Part shown: positions 20,254 to 31,830 of the stretch, in pieces
How positions within the stretch are numbered: the stretch's first letter is position 1
Layout: each line of letters starts with the position of its first letter
Assembly (NCBI RefSeq): GCF_050947875.1
Contig: NC_134569.1
Location: forward strand, 189,654,067 to 189,718,066
Origin: Dermacentor variabilis
Lineage: Eukaryota; Arthropoda; Arachnida; Ixodida; Ixodidae
Length of the DNA: 64,000 nucleotides
Reading direction: 5' to 3'
The notes under the pieces: generated by a model
What the model was told of the DNA's origin: nothing
What the model saw: only the letters and a program-made list of their open reading frames with translations
Database searches by the model: none
Made by a program: the position numbers and the translations under genes

Positions 20254-20776
20254 AAAGGAATTGAATTTTCGGCAACAACGCCAGCCACCCACCATGGAGC
20301 CCTACAAGGGGACGTTACAGGGACTGTAAAAACAGGTCCTGCAAACGCCAGCTTTACGTTGTCACTATAACCAAATATGAGATAACCTAGGTTGGTTATT
20401 CACACAAGGTTAACCCTTGCTGCCTGGAAAAATTGGAAGTAAGCGGAAGCTAGGAGAAGACAGGAAAGATGAAAAGTAAGAGAAAGGCGAAGATTAGAGT
20501 GAGAGAGAGACAGGAAAAGGCAACTACCGATTTCCCCCGGGTGGGTCAGTCCGGGGGTGCCGTCTACGTGAAGCCGAGGCCAAAGGGGTGTGTTGCCGCC
20601 GCCGAGGGGCCGTAAAGGTCCAAACACCCGGCATTGGCTCAACCCCCAGGATCCCCTTTTCCCCGGACACGGCTAAGCCGCGCACGGCTACACGCGGGAG
20701 GGTCCAAGCCTCATGTGCTCGGGTACGTGGTGTCGCAACACACCAAACGCCTGCTTACGCAGACGCCCCTGCGGGG
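20254..20776 (-). promoter_or_regulatory. 5' UTR of the I-clade LINE (probable internal promoter)
   Basis: This 523-bp non-coding leader is conserved in the second copy (4-551), including GGTTAACCCTTG and the region around AACACCCGGCATTGGCTCA. Non-LTR elements of this type carry an internal promoter at the very 5' end; that function is inferred from the class, not from a motif. Confidence 0.6.
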
Positions 20777-20790
20777 GACATCAAGTGATG
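20777..20790. repeat. target-site duplication, right copy (I-clade LINE)
   Basis: Perfect copy of the 14 bases at 14827-14840. Confidence 0.85.
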
Positions 20791-21751
20791 CCATATTTCA
20801 TGATTGGTTGCATATTCGTGGAGTTGAAGCCTCATGCAGTGATTATTGAGTCCGCGGTTGTCCAATAAGGAATAAAAGGGAGACAAAATGTTTGTGTCGG
20901 TGCTCTCTAAGGATGTTTCAGGAGTAGTCTCCCATCTGAACATTGTTCGCAGATCCATTTATAGTTAGGCGGTCGCTGTCATTAATAGCACATTTATTTC
21001 TGATATCTGTTGTAGCTTTCAGGTGCCTTAAAGACTAAGTTGACCAGAGGAAATTGCTTTATGTTTAGCAGACTGCACTTTTCAAAACAAATTGTGATAC
21101 TTGCAAAAATAGCCCCATACCCAGTAATCAAGAATTTTGGCTATGGGGCTGTCACTTTGTACAGAACATTTTACCCATATCATAGTTGCACTGTTAAAAT
21201 TGGGTCCAAGTTGTAGTTCGCATATGCTATACATGGCTAGCATTTATAGTGGCTTTTAATATGCTACCACACCCATTATGACTTGCAACAGGCAAGCAGA
21301 GGTAACAGCTCAGTTTGAGACTACCATGAAATCAGGCTTATATTTCAAGTTTCTTTTTTTTCTATTGAAACTGTGTGCTGAACAAACGAGGACACAGAAA
21401 GAAGACAGAAGGAAAGCGCTTGTCCTTGTGTCTTCGTTGTATGATGTATGTCTATGGCTGGCAAGGACTGCATTATTCATTTAGGGAGACATTAAAGAGA
21501 AAAAAGATTTCATCTGTATTTATTAACAAAATTTCAGTCTAGAATACCAAAAATGCCACTCCTACTTCAAGAAGAGTTTCTGCGCCAGAAAATGTGCACA
21601 AAGAAAAAATAGGTGGCAACGTCGCCTTGAACATCGCGCACCAGCTTGCCGTGACATCGTAGATTTTGACACTGTTAGCTAGGGTCTAGCTAATTTATCA
21701 GTAAACATGGAATACATTCTGCTCTAAAGGAGCCAAAGCTAGAGACCCCCA
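20791..21751 (+). other. intron 3, part downstream of the LINE
   Basis: No gene seen. Around 21385-21435 a stretch built on AGGACACAG...CTTGTGTCTTCG forms a weak inverted repeat like the termini of dispersed tick repeats; its family is unknown. Confidence 0.35.
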
Positions 21752-21846
21752 ATTGGTCAAAATTAATTTGGAGTCCTCCAGTACGGTGTGCCTTGTAACC
21801 ATATCGTCATTTAGCCATGTGGAACCACAAAATTTAATTTATTTTA
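21752..21846 (+). mobile_element. degenerate 3' half of a Ruka-type SINE
   Basis: Aligns with the second half of the better-preserved SINE at 26115-26305: GGAGTCCTCC, GTACGGTGTGCCT and the terminal AAATTTAATTT correspond in order, with many substitutions. It ends only 11 bases before exon 4. Confidence 0.6.
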
Positions 21847-21857
21847 CCGATTTTCAG

Positions 21858-21942
21858 GTGCCCTGGCCGTCTGTATGAAACAGCTGCGAGGGAGCTTGTT
21901 CAGCGCTATCCTCAGCTAAAAGATGGCGTTGTTGATGGACAT
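21858..21942 (+). CDS. exon 4 of the SAMD3-like gene
   Basis: Preceded by TTTTCAG. Its first base completes the split Leu codon from exon 3, after which it reads CPGRLYETAARELVQRYPQ and LKDGVVDGH. This helix with R-Y-P is the most family-like stretch of the gene. The proposed donor (GTTCGT) is weak but gives phase 0, matching exon 5. Confidence 0.65.
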
Positions 21943-23356
21943 GTTCGTATTCATTCTTCCTTTGTCTGTGATATTTGGTCGTAAATAACTTTAAATGAAC
22001 AGATGTGCTTAAGAAGGACATAAATGATGAAGGTACCATCAAGCCTTATTGCTAGGAAGATGAATTCGTGTTTTAGTAGATTGCATACAGAAAAACACAA
22101 AGAGTGCAGTCTACTATGAGGTAGCACTAGTCGTCTTGCGTAAACTAAACAGTGTTCTCTGTACTATGTTGTAGATTTTATAGAAAAGGGAGGTTTTTGT
22201 ATGTTGGGTATTTAAACAACAATTTTCAAGATTCTCAAAACCTCTTCAGTAGTGCTAGATATAATTTTTGTTTCTTGTGGGCATCAGGAATCAAATACTA
22301 ATAATTAAAGGTGCACAAAGGCTCATATTTTTTAATACAAATAATAGTTATATGCATTAAATTTGCATTAAGTTGTAGTATCCAGTACTTGAAGGTATTC
22401 AATATTTGTTCCTTCGAGACAGAGGCCATTAGAGTTACTCTTGAGTGAGAGAGGTTGGTGCAAGTGCGGACTGTTCCGAATAATGTTGCCGCGAGGGAAC
22501 TGTGGTCCTTGGGCAAAGACACCAGTTCCTAAGCACATGGATGAGAGCAGATAAGTTCTCAATAAGTTCAAGTTATTCCATGATGTGCAGGCTACATATG
22601 AATTTGTTTTGACTTGAACAAAGAAGTTTTCTTGCTAACTGATCTTATTATTGTTGCATTACTTTAAATCAATGTGCAATACTGCTGTATCACATTTTCA
22701 ATGAAGATAAAACACACATGCATCCGGTGATGTGTTGTTCCCTTGTTTCATTGACATGGTGCTCCAGATAACTAAAAGCATTCCTTTTTACCTACAGGCT
22801 CCTAGGTTTATCGTACTACCCGTTGCAAACTGCATTACATGCATGTATGGAATGATGTAAATAAGGCTCACTATTTTTGTCGGACAAACTCCACAACTTT
22901 ATATTTCACTATCTTAAAGAAAGAACATTGTATATTTGATTTGATGTGCAAAGGTAATTCTTCTCGAATCCTACTATCGTATATGTCGATTTTATTATTA
23001 GAACGATGCTACCAGATTTGAATTAATGAATGAATTGAAGATTTTTGACATAACATGCCCTCAGCAGGAGTAATTTAAGCTGGCAAGAAATCAAATCAGT
23101 GATATTGGCAGTACAAACATACTAAAAAAGTAAGATGGATAGCATCGCCATGTTCCTTCTATTCTTAACGCTATAAAATTGAACCGTTAGCAACCCACTC
23201 AAGCGCCAACACTTGCGAGCAATTGCTGTCCATCGATGTGTCAAGTTTGTTGGCTTTAAATCACTTGCACTATTACTGAATATCACAAATAATAGGAATG
23301 CTTTTCAGTGATGATAATCATATGCATTGGCTAGTTGCTTACTGCGATTGTTGCAG
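21943..23356 (+). other. intron 4
   Basis: AT-rich; no gene or recognisable repeat seen. It ends in ATTGTTGCAG. Confidence 0.4.
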
Positions 23357-23508
23357 ATGTCATGGAAGACAGCATTGAAGTACAAGGCAAATACACACGC
23401 AAGAAATTGCCTGCGGGCATTAAATAAGTGGACGAGTTACGAGAAAAAGTGAAAAGGCACAAAGGTTCAAGTACGTGCCAGGAAGACAGTAATACTAAAA
23501 CGGCCAAG
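23357..23508 (+). pseudogene. exon 5, broken by a 2-nt insertion and a stop
   Basis: Begins MSWKTALKYKAN in phase 0. Past an ACACAC run (23393-23398) the protein-like reading continues in another frame (RKKLP, then VDELREKVKRHKGSSTCQED), implying 2 extra bases in the dinucleotide run. A stop, TAA, lies in that frame at 23425-23427. The segment is 152 nt long, two more than a multiple of three, although both neighbouring junctions are phase 0; this independently supports a 2-nt insertion. Its donor (GTCCAC) is weak. Confidence 0.55.
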
Positions 23509-26097
23509 GTCCACATAAGAAAGGCAACAATATATCAGTTTGTTGCTGTATGTTAATCTTTTAAGACCGTTGGTATAATTTTTGTTCCTTGACTTTGTCC
23601 AGACACTCAGTGTCATCTAGCGTTTTACAGCGCATGCCTACCATGCGAGTGGCATGAGGACTGTAGGTTGCGATGAGAAAGAGACAAAAGTCAGCATGAG
23701 GAAAAAACAAGATCTGCTAAACCTTTACTGTGGGCTGCGATTTATTATTCTTACAGTCATTTCACGTCGCCATAGAGAAGTTTGGTGCTGTCTTTAAGTT
23801 AAATCACAATGCATAATGTACCATTACATGTGTACAGTATATCGCTATTATCATGTACTGAGCTAAATAAAGAAATATGGCTCATATTATGTGATTATAA
23901 CCAAACACATAGCGTTCACAGCCGAGTTGAGCAGGCGCCAGTAATTACACAGCAAAGCTTTCTTTGCTGAACATGGCTGCTGCTACTGTCTTGCTGAATA
24001 GCTGCATGTATCATGTTGCATAGCATGCGTGAGAGCACATGTGCAATTACCAGTTTTAACAGTTAATCGTCAACATTACCTCTGTATTTCGCATCCTACT
24101 TCTCTACAGACACCTCTCCTCACCGTTCTTCCCTCAACAAGTATTGCCTTCATCTTTCTGGTATCGCTGTTGCCATCTGACAGCGTTCACTTGCATGAAT
24201 GGCTGTTTGCATTTTCGCATAGCTTATGCATGATGTACGGTCCCATTCACTGCTGTACGGAGCGCATTAGGAGATAGCTTCAGTTACATGGTCAACAACT
24301 GGCAGCGGCTACAGGTCTCTACATAGCCAATGTTTACCCTGTCTAGGTGCTTGCGCGTAAAACACACATGTGTGAGACTGCAAATGTTGCTTTTCAAGAG
24401 CGGCGACACTTGATCAGCACCTTCATCATGTCGGAACAAGTCACTTGTGTACTCGTGCAACAGTGAACAGTACTGTGCAGCATATGCATTGTGTGACACT
24501 GAAGTTGTGACTTCTGTGGTGCAAAAACAAATGTTTCATGAGATGGCATATTGCATACTATGGCAATAACGGAAGTTCTGTAAATCGCATTTCGTTTTAT
24601 TGCACCTAACTGCTTTCCGAAAGCGTTGCTTCGTATAATTTTAACATGTGCATTAGGTCTGCATGGTATAAAAAAATATTAAACTAGGTAAATGTAAATT
24701 CAGAGTTAACCCAATTATGAATGTGTCAATTAAAAAGTTGTTGGCAATGAGAAATACCATCGAACTATTTGCTTGCTTTTGTCTGCTAAGCAAGGACCTG
24801 CTACACTAAAAAATGCCATGTGACTGCACAGCTATCCACGCCAAAAAGCATTGTACTCAAACACGCTCACATAGAAGGGGACACAGAAATAAGACAGAGA
24901 AATTTCTGTGAGAGCTACCACTTTGTCGCATACTGCATGAAGCTACATGGCCTTTATGTTGGCATACCATAGAAAGCGTGTGCGCAGTCATCTTTTGGTG
25001 TTGTGATACCATTTGCTCAATAAGCTCCCTGTAGGCTTGTCTGAAAGTGCTACTTTGTTGGTGCAGGTGGTTGCGTAGCCACATGGTATTCGTGTTACCC
25101 AGGATTTCTTTTCTAGCCAGAATAAGCAATAAAATAGCATACCTGACTTACACGTCTCAATCAATTTTTTTTAATTGTCTACAACTTTCTGACACCATAA
25201 GAGGGGATATGCGAAATTTTGCAAGTACACTTCCACATGCATCTCATTTGACCCACACATTATGGAAGTTGTTGCCCTAGATGTTGGATTAAAGCAGGGG
25301 CGCACAAGCTGTTGCTGCTATCCTATCTGCCATTTCTTCTTTGCTACATCCATGCTATTTGTGAGCCTATCTTTGGCTCAATGGTCGGTCAAGAAGTCGG
25401 TCATATGGTTCTCGTCAACCTAAGAGTTTGGAAAATCATACTTACGGTATTTTGCGTATCGCCTTCAGGACAGTAATTCACGAGTTAATTTATCGTAAAT
25501 AAATAATTCAATGCCGTTAGGTAAATATTTGGGCCGGCTGCTCAACTAGTATGTCGATAATATGCACTTGCATTGTTGCACAGACATTGATCCATATTTT
25601 TGAAACCTTAGCACATGAAAGCTGGGACCATTCTGCATATTCCCAATTTCCTCAAGATTGCATATAGACTGATGATTTTTCAGAAAGTTTATTAAATGCA
25701 TGGTAGGTGTGTATACCATTAATACATTTAGGGATGTGTCGCGCATAAGTTGTGTACTTTGTCCATGGATTTTTTCTAATGTTACTTCCGCAGCAGTTTG
25801 TTAAAATCATATTCTGATTTCAACAAATAACAAAATACATCACGAACATTAATTGTGGCAGTGTACTGGTGGCAGCATTTCTTTTCATCCTTAGGTATCT
25901 CATGTAACCACAAAGTAATTTTCAGTTTTAATGATTTCTGAAAGCAGAATAAATGTGAGTGCTAGAAGTTTATGTTCGCTATAAAGTGAATAGTATATGC
26001 TGCATATAGCAAGCACCTGCCTGGTTTCCTTAAGCAGTTCTAAAGTTGTTGCTCTCACCGCGTTCACATGGAAGCGGTACAAGCATATTGTATTAAT
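23509..26097 (+). other. intron 5, first part; no gene seen
   Basis: AT-rich. A minus-strand ORF at 25129-24857 and the AGGGGACACAGAAATAAGACAG motif near 24876-24900 may be remnants of dispersed repeats, but nothing is recognisable enough to name. Confidence 0.35.
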
Positions 26098-26114
26098 TTA
26101 CCATATCACATATA
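26098..26114. repeat. target-site duplication, left copy (SINE)
   Basis: TTACCATATCACATATA recurs exactly at 26306-26322. Confidence 0.85.
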
Positions 26115-26305
26115 GGTCGCGGGATCGAATCCCGGCCACGGCGGCCGCATTTTGATAGGGGCGAAATGCGAAAACACCCTTGTACTTAGATTTAGGTGCA
26201 CGTTAATGTACCCCAGGTGTTCGAAATTTCCGTAGTCCCCCCACTGCGGCGTGCCTCATAATCAGAAAGTGGTTTTGGCACGTAAAACCCCATAATTTAA
26301 TTTTC
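26115..26305 (+). mobile_element. tRNA-derived SINE of the tick Ruka type
   Basis: Starts with GGTCGCGGGATCGAATCCC, which contains a tRNA-like B box. The conserved SINE body follows (CGGCCGCATTT, GGGGCGAAATGCGAAAACAC, GATTTAGGTGCACGTTAA, GGCGTGCCTCATAATCAG, GGCACGTAAAACCCCATAAT). I recognise this as Ruka, described from ticks. The upstream A box and tRNA 5' half are missing, so it is 5'-truncated. A perfect 17-bp duplication of the target flanks it, indicating insertion by LINE machinery and little decay since. Confidence 0.85.
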
Positions 26306-26322
26306 TTACCATATCACATATA
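26306..26322. repeat. target-site duplication, right copy (SINE)
   Basis: Perfect copy of 26098-26114. Confidence 0.85.
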
Positions 26323-27392
26323 CTGATGCACCACCATTTACATGAATGTGCATTTTTCTGTAGAGCCGGCTGATGCCATCTGGTGTCTTCATGTGAAAGT
26401 TCGGACTCTTATTTACGATAAGCATGCTTTTGCTATCTTGTTGCGAAATGCGCCAAAAGTACCTGCAGGATGTCACCTATATTCCGTCAGGTTCTCCTTC
26501 ACTTGTCGACATAGATTATTTCATATGGCATTTATTCTGCGGAAAGGCACCGTATTGTATCAGAATATCAAAATTTCCCAGCGTGCCCGCAACTGTTCCC
26601 ATGTCTAGTGGTAGCTGAGCGCGGCCATCACTGTTTTTATCTCTTCAAAATTCACTTGACTATCTTAATGCCACAATCAAACTCACAAATATTTATCTAA
26701 CTTATTATTGACGAAGAACATACTGTTTCAACGCCCGTAATGTACTCATGAATAAAATGAAATCGCGTGCGGCCTGCTCTGTAAGCAGCCACTATTGTTT
26801 TGTGGTACCACAGTGCGGCAGAGGCAGCTGCCAGTTGGTTGGCCGGTTGCTATCCCACAGAAAATGCGTTCCCATAGTTCCTGATGTGATGCTGTTTCTG
26901 TTTACAGGGGCCACTGAAATTTCCATTGTCCATCTCAAACTACATCTGCTTGGCACATTTGATGTGATGCGCCTTCTGAGAGAATTACTACATTTACAAG
27001 ATAAGCAATACGCTTAAATGTTAATATGATGCGCTTCTGTCACAGTCATGTAAACGTGACTTGTGTAGCTTTGGCTGACAGTTAGGCAGTGCAATATCCA
27101 GTGCAATCCATATTTCATGGTGTTTCATGTTTGATGCTGTTACGTATGCCTTTTTGTGATCCATTATCACTCTGCCATTCATTAGATTGCAATTCATTAT
27201 GCTCGTAACATTTCTGTACTGCAAGCAGTATTCCTAGACATTTCGTACAGTTCCTTGCAAGAAATGCATGTAAGATATGAGTTGTGCTGCAACAAAGCTG
27301 CGAATATACTATAGCGGACAAAAAGATATACTCCAGAAGAATGAATTGTTGGGCTGGTTGGACTTGTATTGCTCATAAGGAAAATTAACACA
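26323..27392 (+). other. intron 5, between SINE and Gypsy element; nothing recognised
   Basis: AT-rich with short ORFs only (26342-26608, 26748-27017) that carry no known motif. Confidence 0.35.
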
Positions 27393-27465
27393 AAGAGACC
27401 ACTCACACGGGAGGAAAAGACAGAGTAGCACTTGTCTTTATCTTTTCTTCCTGTGTGAGTTGCCT
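27393..27465. repeat. short imperfect palindrome
   Basis: ACTCACACGGGAGGAAAAGACA and the reverse complement of TCTTTATCTTTTCTTCCTGTGTGAG pair around a short centre (TAGCACTT). It resembles ends of dispersed tick repeats, possibly Penelope-like or MITE ends; not assigned. Confidence 0.45.
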
Positions 27466-27585
27466 TCTTGTTTTTGTTAATTGTCTTCGTTTTTATATAC
27501 AATAGACATCTGTTATTTTGACTCGAAGTAATTTGACTTTTTAGATAATTCGATCCCGACTGAAAGTCCCGACCGGTACCCATAT

Positions 27586-27756
27586 TGGTACAAGCATATT
27601 GCGTTTGTTGTGGATGATGCACGCGGGCGCCCCGACGAAGACGACGAATGCTGACTGGCTCTTGAGCTGTTGGCTGAACTGGCAGGTGCTGCGGTGATCC
27701 TGTGTAAATATACTTTGTAAATAGTCTCGAGTTCCTAATCCTTCGTTCGCGTAACA
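27586..27756 (+). repeat. 5' LTR of the decayed Gypsy element
   Basis: 171 bp, TG...CA termini, preceded by ATAT (27582-27585). Confidence 0.8.
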
Positions 27757-27827
27757 TTTTGGTGAAGGGTGCCGTTCGCCGTCCTCGCCACGGAGCTGCG
27801 CAGCGGCTGAACTTTCCTGCGTTCCGC

Positions 27828-29060
27828 CATGGCTCCCGGTGACGACACTTTGTCTGCTTCTACTCTTGCGTTACGTGCGTTACGGTTACTCGTGCGTTAA
27901 TGTTACCAATCCCCGCGATGGTAGCATTTTCTCCGGCCAAGATAATGTCGACATTGAGGACTGGCTCAGCCTGTATGAGCGTGTCAGCCAAGACAACCGC
28001 TGAGACCCAACCATTATGCTAGGGAATGTCCTCTTCTACTTGGGCGGAACTCCTCATGTCTGGTTCCGGACACACGAGGACGAGACCTCTAGCTGGGATG
28101 CTTTCAAGGAGGAGCTCAGCGACCTCTTTGGAAATCCCACCGGTCGGCAGCTGGCTGCTAGAAAAGGGCTTGCTAACCGAGTTGAGTGTTCTACTGAATC
28201 GTATATGTCGTACATACAAGTCGTACTCGCTCTTTGCAGGAAAGTGGACGAGAAAATTCCCAAAGTTGACAAAGTCGGCCGCGGACGACGCGTTTAACTT
28301 GGTCTTCAACAATGTGTCCACCATTGTCATTGTCAAGGAATGCCGCCGCTTCGAGCTCGCCAAAAGCCGCCACATCATTCCACAGTTCTCCCGGCTCTCT
28401 AACACGGCTGCGACGTCGTCTTGCGTCGATTTTACCGCTTCACCACCCTTAAATGGGCACGTCACACGTATTGTTCGCCGGGAGATCGAGGCTACAAGTC
28501 CTGCGCCGTTCCATCCACACCCACTTGACCCCGCCATTGACCAACCAGCCCCAGCAATCTCTCATTCACGCAGTCGTGTGCAGCAAGAATTTGTAAGACT
28601 TGGTTTTCCTGCAGCCTGCTTGCCTCCCGATCTAACGCCTGACCGGTGCCGACAACTACGCCTCACAACGATCTGTTACCGCCTCCCAGATACCGCAAGC
28701 CTGCCAAGTGAACAACTCCAGATGACAAGCCCATTTGCTTCCGTTGCCTCCGCATTGGCCCCGTCGATCGCCACTGCCGCACCTCCTGGACGTCACCATA
28801 TTCGAGTTCCTTTTCCCCGCCTCTTCGCCCATATGCCGAGCCACGCCGTTACTCGCCTCGGCCTCCTGCCTCTGACGTATCCATCGATGACCGTCGTCCT
28901 GCTTACTCGCCGTCTCCTCAGTGCCATCGGTCCTCGTCGCCCAAACCACGCCGCTATTCGTCGCCGACCACTTATGGGCCCTCCCGGATGGGAAACTGAA
29001 AGGCTCCTGGGGGTAGTGCTGCATTATCTTCGTCGTGTCGAAATCCTCCATTGATACTCC
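27828..29060 (+). pseudogene. gag remnant (capsid and zinc knuckle)
   Basis: The capsid segment 28016-28297 reads FYLGGTPHVWFRTHEDETSS, GNPTGRQLAARKGL, ESYMSYIQVVLALCRKVD, a retrotransposon gag pattern. The frame then shifts near 28290 into 28300-29054. Near 28730 a knuckle-like CFRCLRIG...C is visible with the His position replaced by Pro. The start ATG near 27829 is followed by frame breaks, so no full protein can be made. Confidence 0.7.
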
Positions 29061-29079
29061 CAACGAAACAGGACTTACT

Positions 29080-31797
29080 TGATGATCACGTCGACTGTGT
29101 CCCTTTGACGGCGGTAATAGATGGCTGATTGCTGCGGACCTATTGCCTGAACAAGTAGCAGCTCCGTGTCACCTTTTGGTTTCCTACTACGACATCTTCG
29201 ACCTCAACAATCGCCAGTTGGGCTAGACTTCAACTGTTAAGCATCACATAAATACTGGTGATGCCAGTCCTATTCATTACCGGACATATCGAGTTTCTGC
29301 TTGAGAGCGTAAGGTTGTCCAGGATGAAGTGAACCAGATGCTTGCCAAAGGCATTGTTGAACCTTTGTCGAGCCCTTGGGACTAGCCCGTGGTGCTTGTT
29401 AAAAAGAAAAATCGCACATGGCGTGTCTGTGCAGATTATCATCATCTAAAGCGCATTACCGAGAAAGACGTCTACCCCCTGCGTCGCATTGACGACGTCC
29501 TCGATTGTGTCCACGGTGTCAACTACTTTTCATTAACAGACCTTGGGTCTGGCTATTGGCAAATTTCTGTGGATGAAAAAGGCCAAGAGAAGACCGCGTT
29601 TGTCACCGCAGATGGTCCCTGTCAATTCAAAGTTATGCCGTTCCGTTTATGCAACGCCCCATCAACGTTCGAATGTTGATGGACTCTGCTTCTAGCTTTC
29701 AAATTTTCAACATGCCTCTGCTACTTAGACGACATTCTCGTACTTGCGCCTACATTTGCGACACACCTTGAGCGCTTATCCGCTGTTCATCAAGTCTTCC
29801 ACGAGACTGGGCTCTAATAAATTCATCGAAGAGTCACTTCGGTCATCTGCAGATTACAGTGCTGTGCCACCTCGTCGACGGTTCCAGTATTCAACCAGAC
29901 CTGTACCCCAGTCTGTCAAAGAAATCCGAAGTTTTGTAGGACTCTGCTCATGCTTCCGACGCTTTGTTAAAGACTTCGCAGCGATTGCCCGACCACTTAC
30001 TTATCTTCTAAAGAAGGACGTGCCGTTTACGAGGCGCCTCGCTCAAACTGCCGCATTTGCCCACCTCGCCAACATTCTCACCACGCCACCTATACTGGCC
30101 CACTCTGACCCGCCCTCTCCTACAGAGGTGCGTACTTTTGCCAGTGGTCACGGTATCGGAGCTGTCTTAGCCCAGCGCCAACAAAGTCAAGATCGTGTTA
30201 TCGCCTATGCTAGCCACCTTTTCACAGCAGCGGAGTTCAACTATGCGATTACAGATCATGAATGCCTGGCTCTGAGGTGGGCGGTTTCCAAATTCCGCTA
30301 GTACTTACACGGCACGCACTTCTCTGTAATCACAGACCACCATGCACTCTGCTGGCTTTCCTCACTCAAGGATCCTACCGGCCGGCTTGGTCGCTGGGCT
30401 CTGTGGCTAACATTCATATTCAATAGTGTAGAAGTGGGGCCGATAACATCAATACGCAGACAGTTTATCACGCTATCTAGTGGACAAAGCACCCGCCGAG
30501 TCTGACTCCGATGTCGACGCTTGCGTTTTCTTCGTCTCTCAGCTGCTACACATAGCCGATGAGCAACGCCGTGAGGCCACCTTGCGCGCCGTCATTGATG
30601 GCCTGGAATCTTCCCCTTCCGATTCATCCCTGCACCTGCTTGCTCTCCGGGATGGTGTACTATACCGCCACAATGTACGCCCCGACGGTCCTGCCCTACT
30701 CTTCGTCAATTCTAAGCACTTCCTGCCAGCTGTTCTCCAAGAACTTCACGATTTACCAAGGACAGGTGACCTTGGCGTCTCCCGCACCTATGACCGGTTT
30801 TACCGACGCTTCTTTTGGCTAGGCCTTGCCCGCTCCGTCCGGAAATACGTTGCGTCGTGTGAGAAATGCCATCGCCGAAAAACATCATGGACGCTCCCTG
30901 CCGGGTGCCTTCAACCGCTCGACATTTCTTCGGAGCCATTCTTTCGCGTTGGCTTGGTTACTTGGCCCTTTCCCTCTATCCACGTCTGGCAACAAGTGGG
31001 TAGCTATGGTGACAGATTGCGCCACGCGCTACGCCATGACCAGATCACTTCCAATAAGCTGCGCCACAGACGTTGATTTTCTTTTACGCGACGTGATTCT
31101 GCAGCATGGTGCTCCACACCAACTGCTCTCTTACCGTCGTCGGACATTTCTTTCTAATGTCACCGCCGATGTCCTGCAGTCCTGCCCAACCAAGCACAAG
31201 CTGACTACGTCTTACCAGCCACAGACTAATGGTCTCACGGAGCATCTGAATTGCACCCTAACAGACATGCTTGCAAAGTATATCTCGTCCGACCAAACTG
31301 AGAGGGAGCTTGCCCTACCCTAAGTCACTTTTGCATATAATTCTTCGTGTTGCGACAGTGCCGGTTATTCCCCGTTCTTTCTGTTGTTCGGCCGAGAACT
31401 CACATTGTTCCTGGACGTATCCCTTCCATCTGCCGCAGCAGAGACCAGTGAGTACTCACTTGATGCCATCACCAGGGCAGACCAAGCACGCAAAATTGCC
31501 CGCGTTCACCTCCTGACCTCCCAAGAGAAGGAACGGAGTTTGTACGATTGCCAACAAAGAGACGTTCACTTTTCGCCTGGATCTCTGGTACTCCTCTGGT
31601 CTCCGTCTCGTAACATTAGCCTGTCAGAAAAACTCCTGTCTCGGTACACAGGCACATATCGAGTGTTGCGTGCCGTGATTCCAGTTACATATGAAATCGT
31701 CCCTGTCAGTATTAGTGCCTCATCTGCCCCGAATTCCACTGATGTGCATGTCGCAGGCCTCGAAACATACTACTCTCCTGCTAATCCCGATATTTAG
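29080..31797 (+). pseudogene. pol remnant: reverse transcriptase, RNase H, integrase
   Basis: Reverse transcriptase: VVLVKKKNRTWRVCADYHHL, DVYPLRRIDD, GSGYWQISV, VMPFRLCNAPSTFE, then CYLDDILVLAP near 29720. RNase H/tether: FVGLCSCFRRFVKDFA, then IAYASHLFTAAEFNYAITDH near 30200. Integrase: a CEKCHRRK zinc-finger end near 30860, the catalytic-core stretch with VTDCATRYAMTRSL, HGAPHQLLS and QTNGLTEHLNCTL (30960-31270). A GPY/F-like SRYTGTYRVLRAV follows near 31640. Stop codons (for example in the segments before 29385 and at 31321) and frame changes break it throughout. The protease is not clearly readable. Confidence 0.8.
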
Positions 31798-31830
31798 ACA
31801 CTGGGACGATGCTTCTGCCGCTGGGGATAA

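Larger units (their letters stand above)
14841..20776 (-). mobile_element. full-length I-clade non-LTR retrotransposon
   Basis: A 5.9-kb minus-strand element in this order: 5' UTR (20776-20254), ORF1 with three zinc knuckles (20253-18958), a 46-bp gap, ORF2 with endonuclease, reverse transcriptase and RNase H (18911-15192), and 3' UTR (15191-14841) ending in an ATC-rich tail. A 14-bp duplication of the target flanks it. An RNase H domain after the reverse transcriptase, a multi-knuckle ORF1 and a short triplet tail fit the I clade. Both ORFs are uninterrupted and the duplication is perfect, so this is a young and possibly mobilisable copy. It lies in intron 3 of the host-type gene, antisense to it. 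Confidence 0.9.

Noticed and set aside
26115..26140. tRNA gene suggested by the B-box-like GGGATCGAATCCC
   Set aside because: No A box or cloverleaf; it continues into a SINE body with flanking target-site duplication.
27197..27757. 186-codon minus-strand ORF
   Set aside because: It runs antisense through the Gypsy 5' LTR and the palindrome; no domain.
28019..28537. 172-codon minus-strand ORF
   Set aside because: Antisense shadow of the gag capsid frame.
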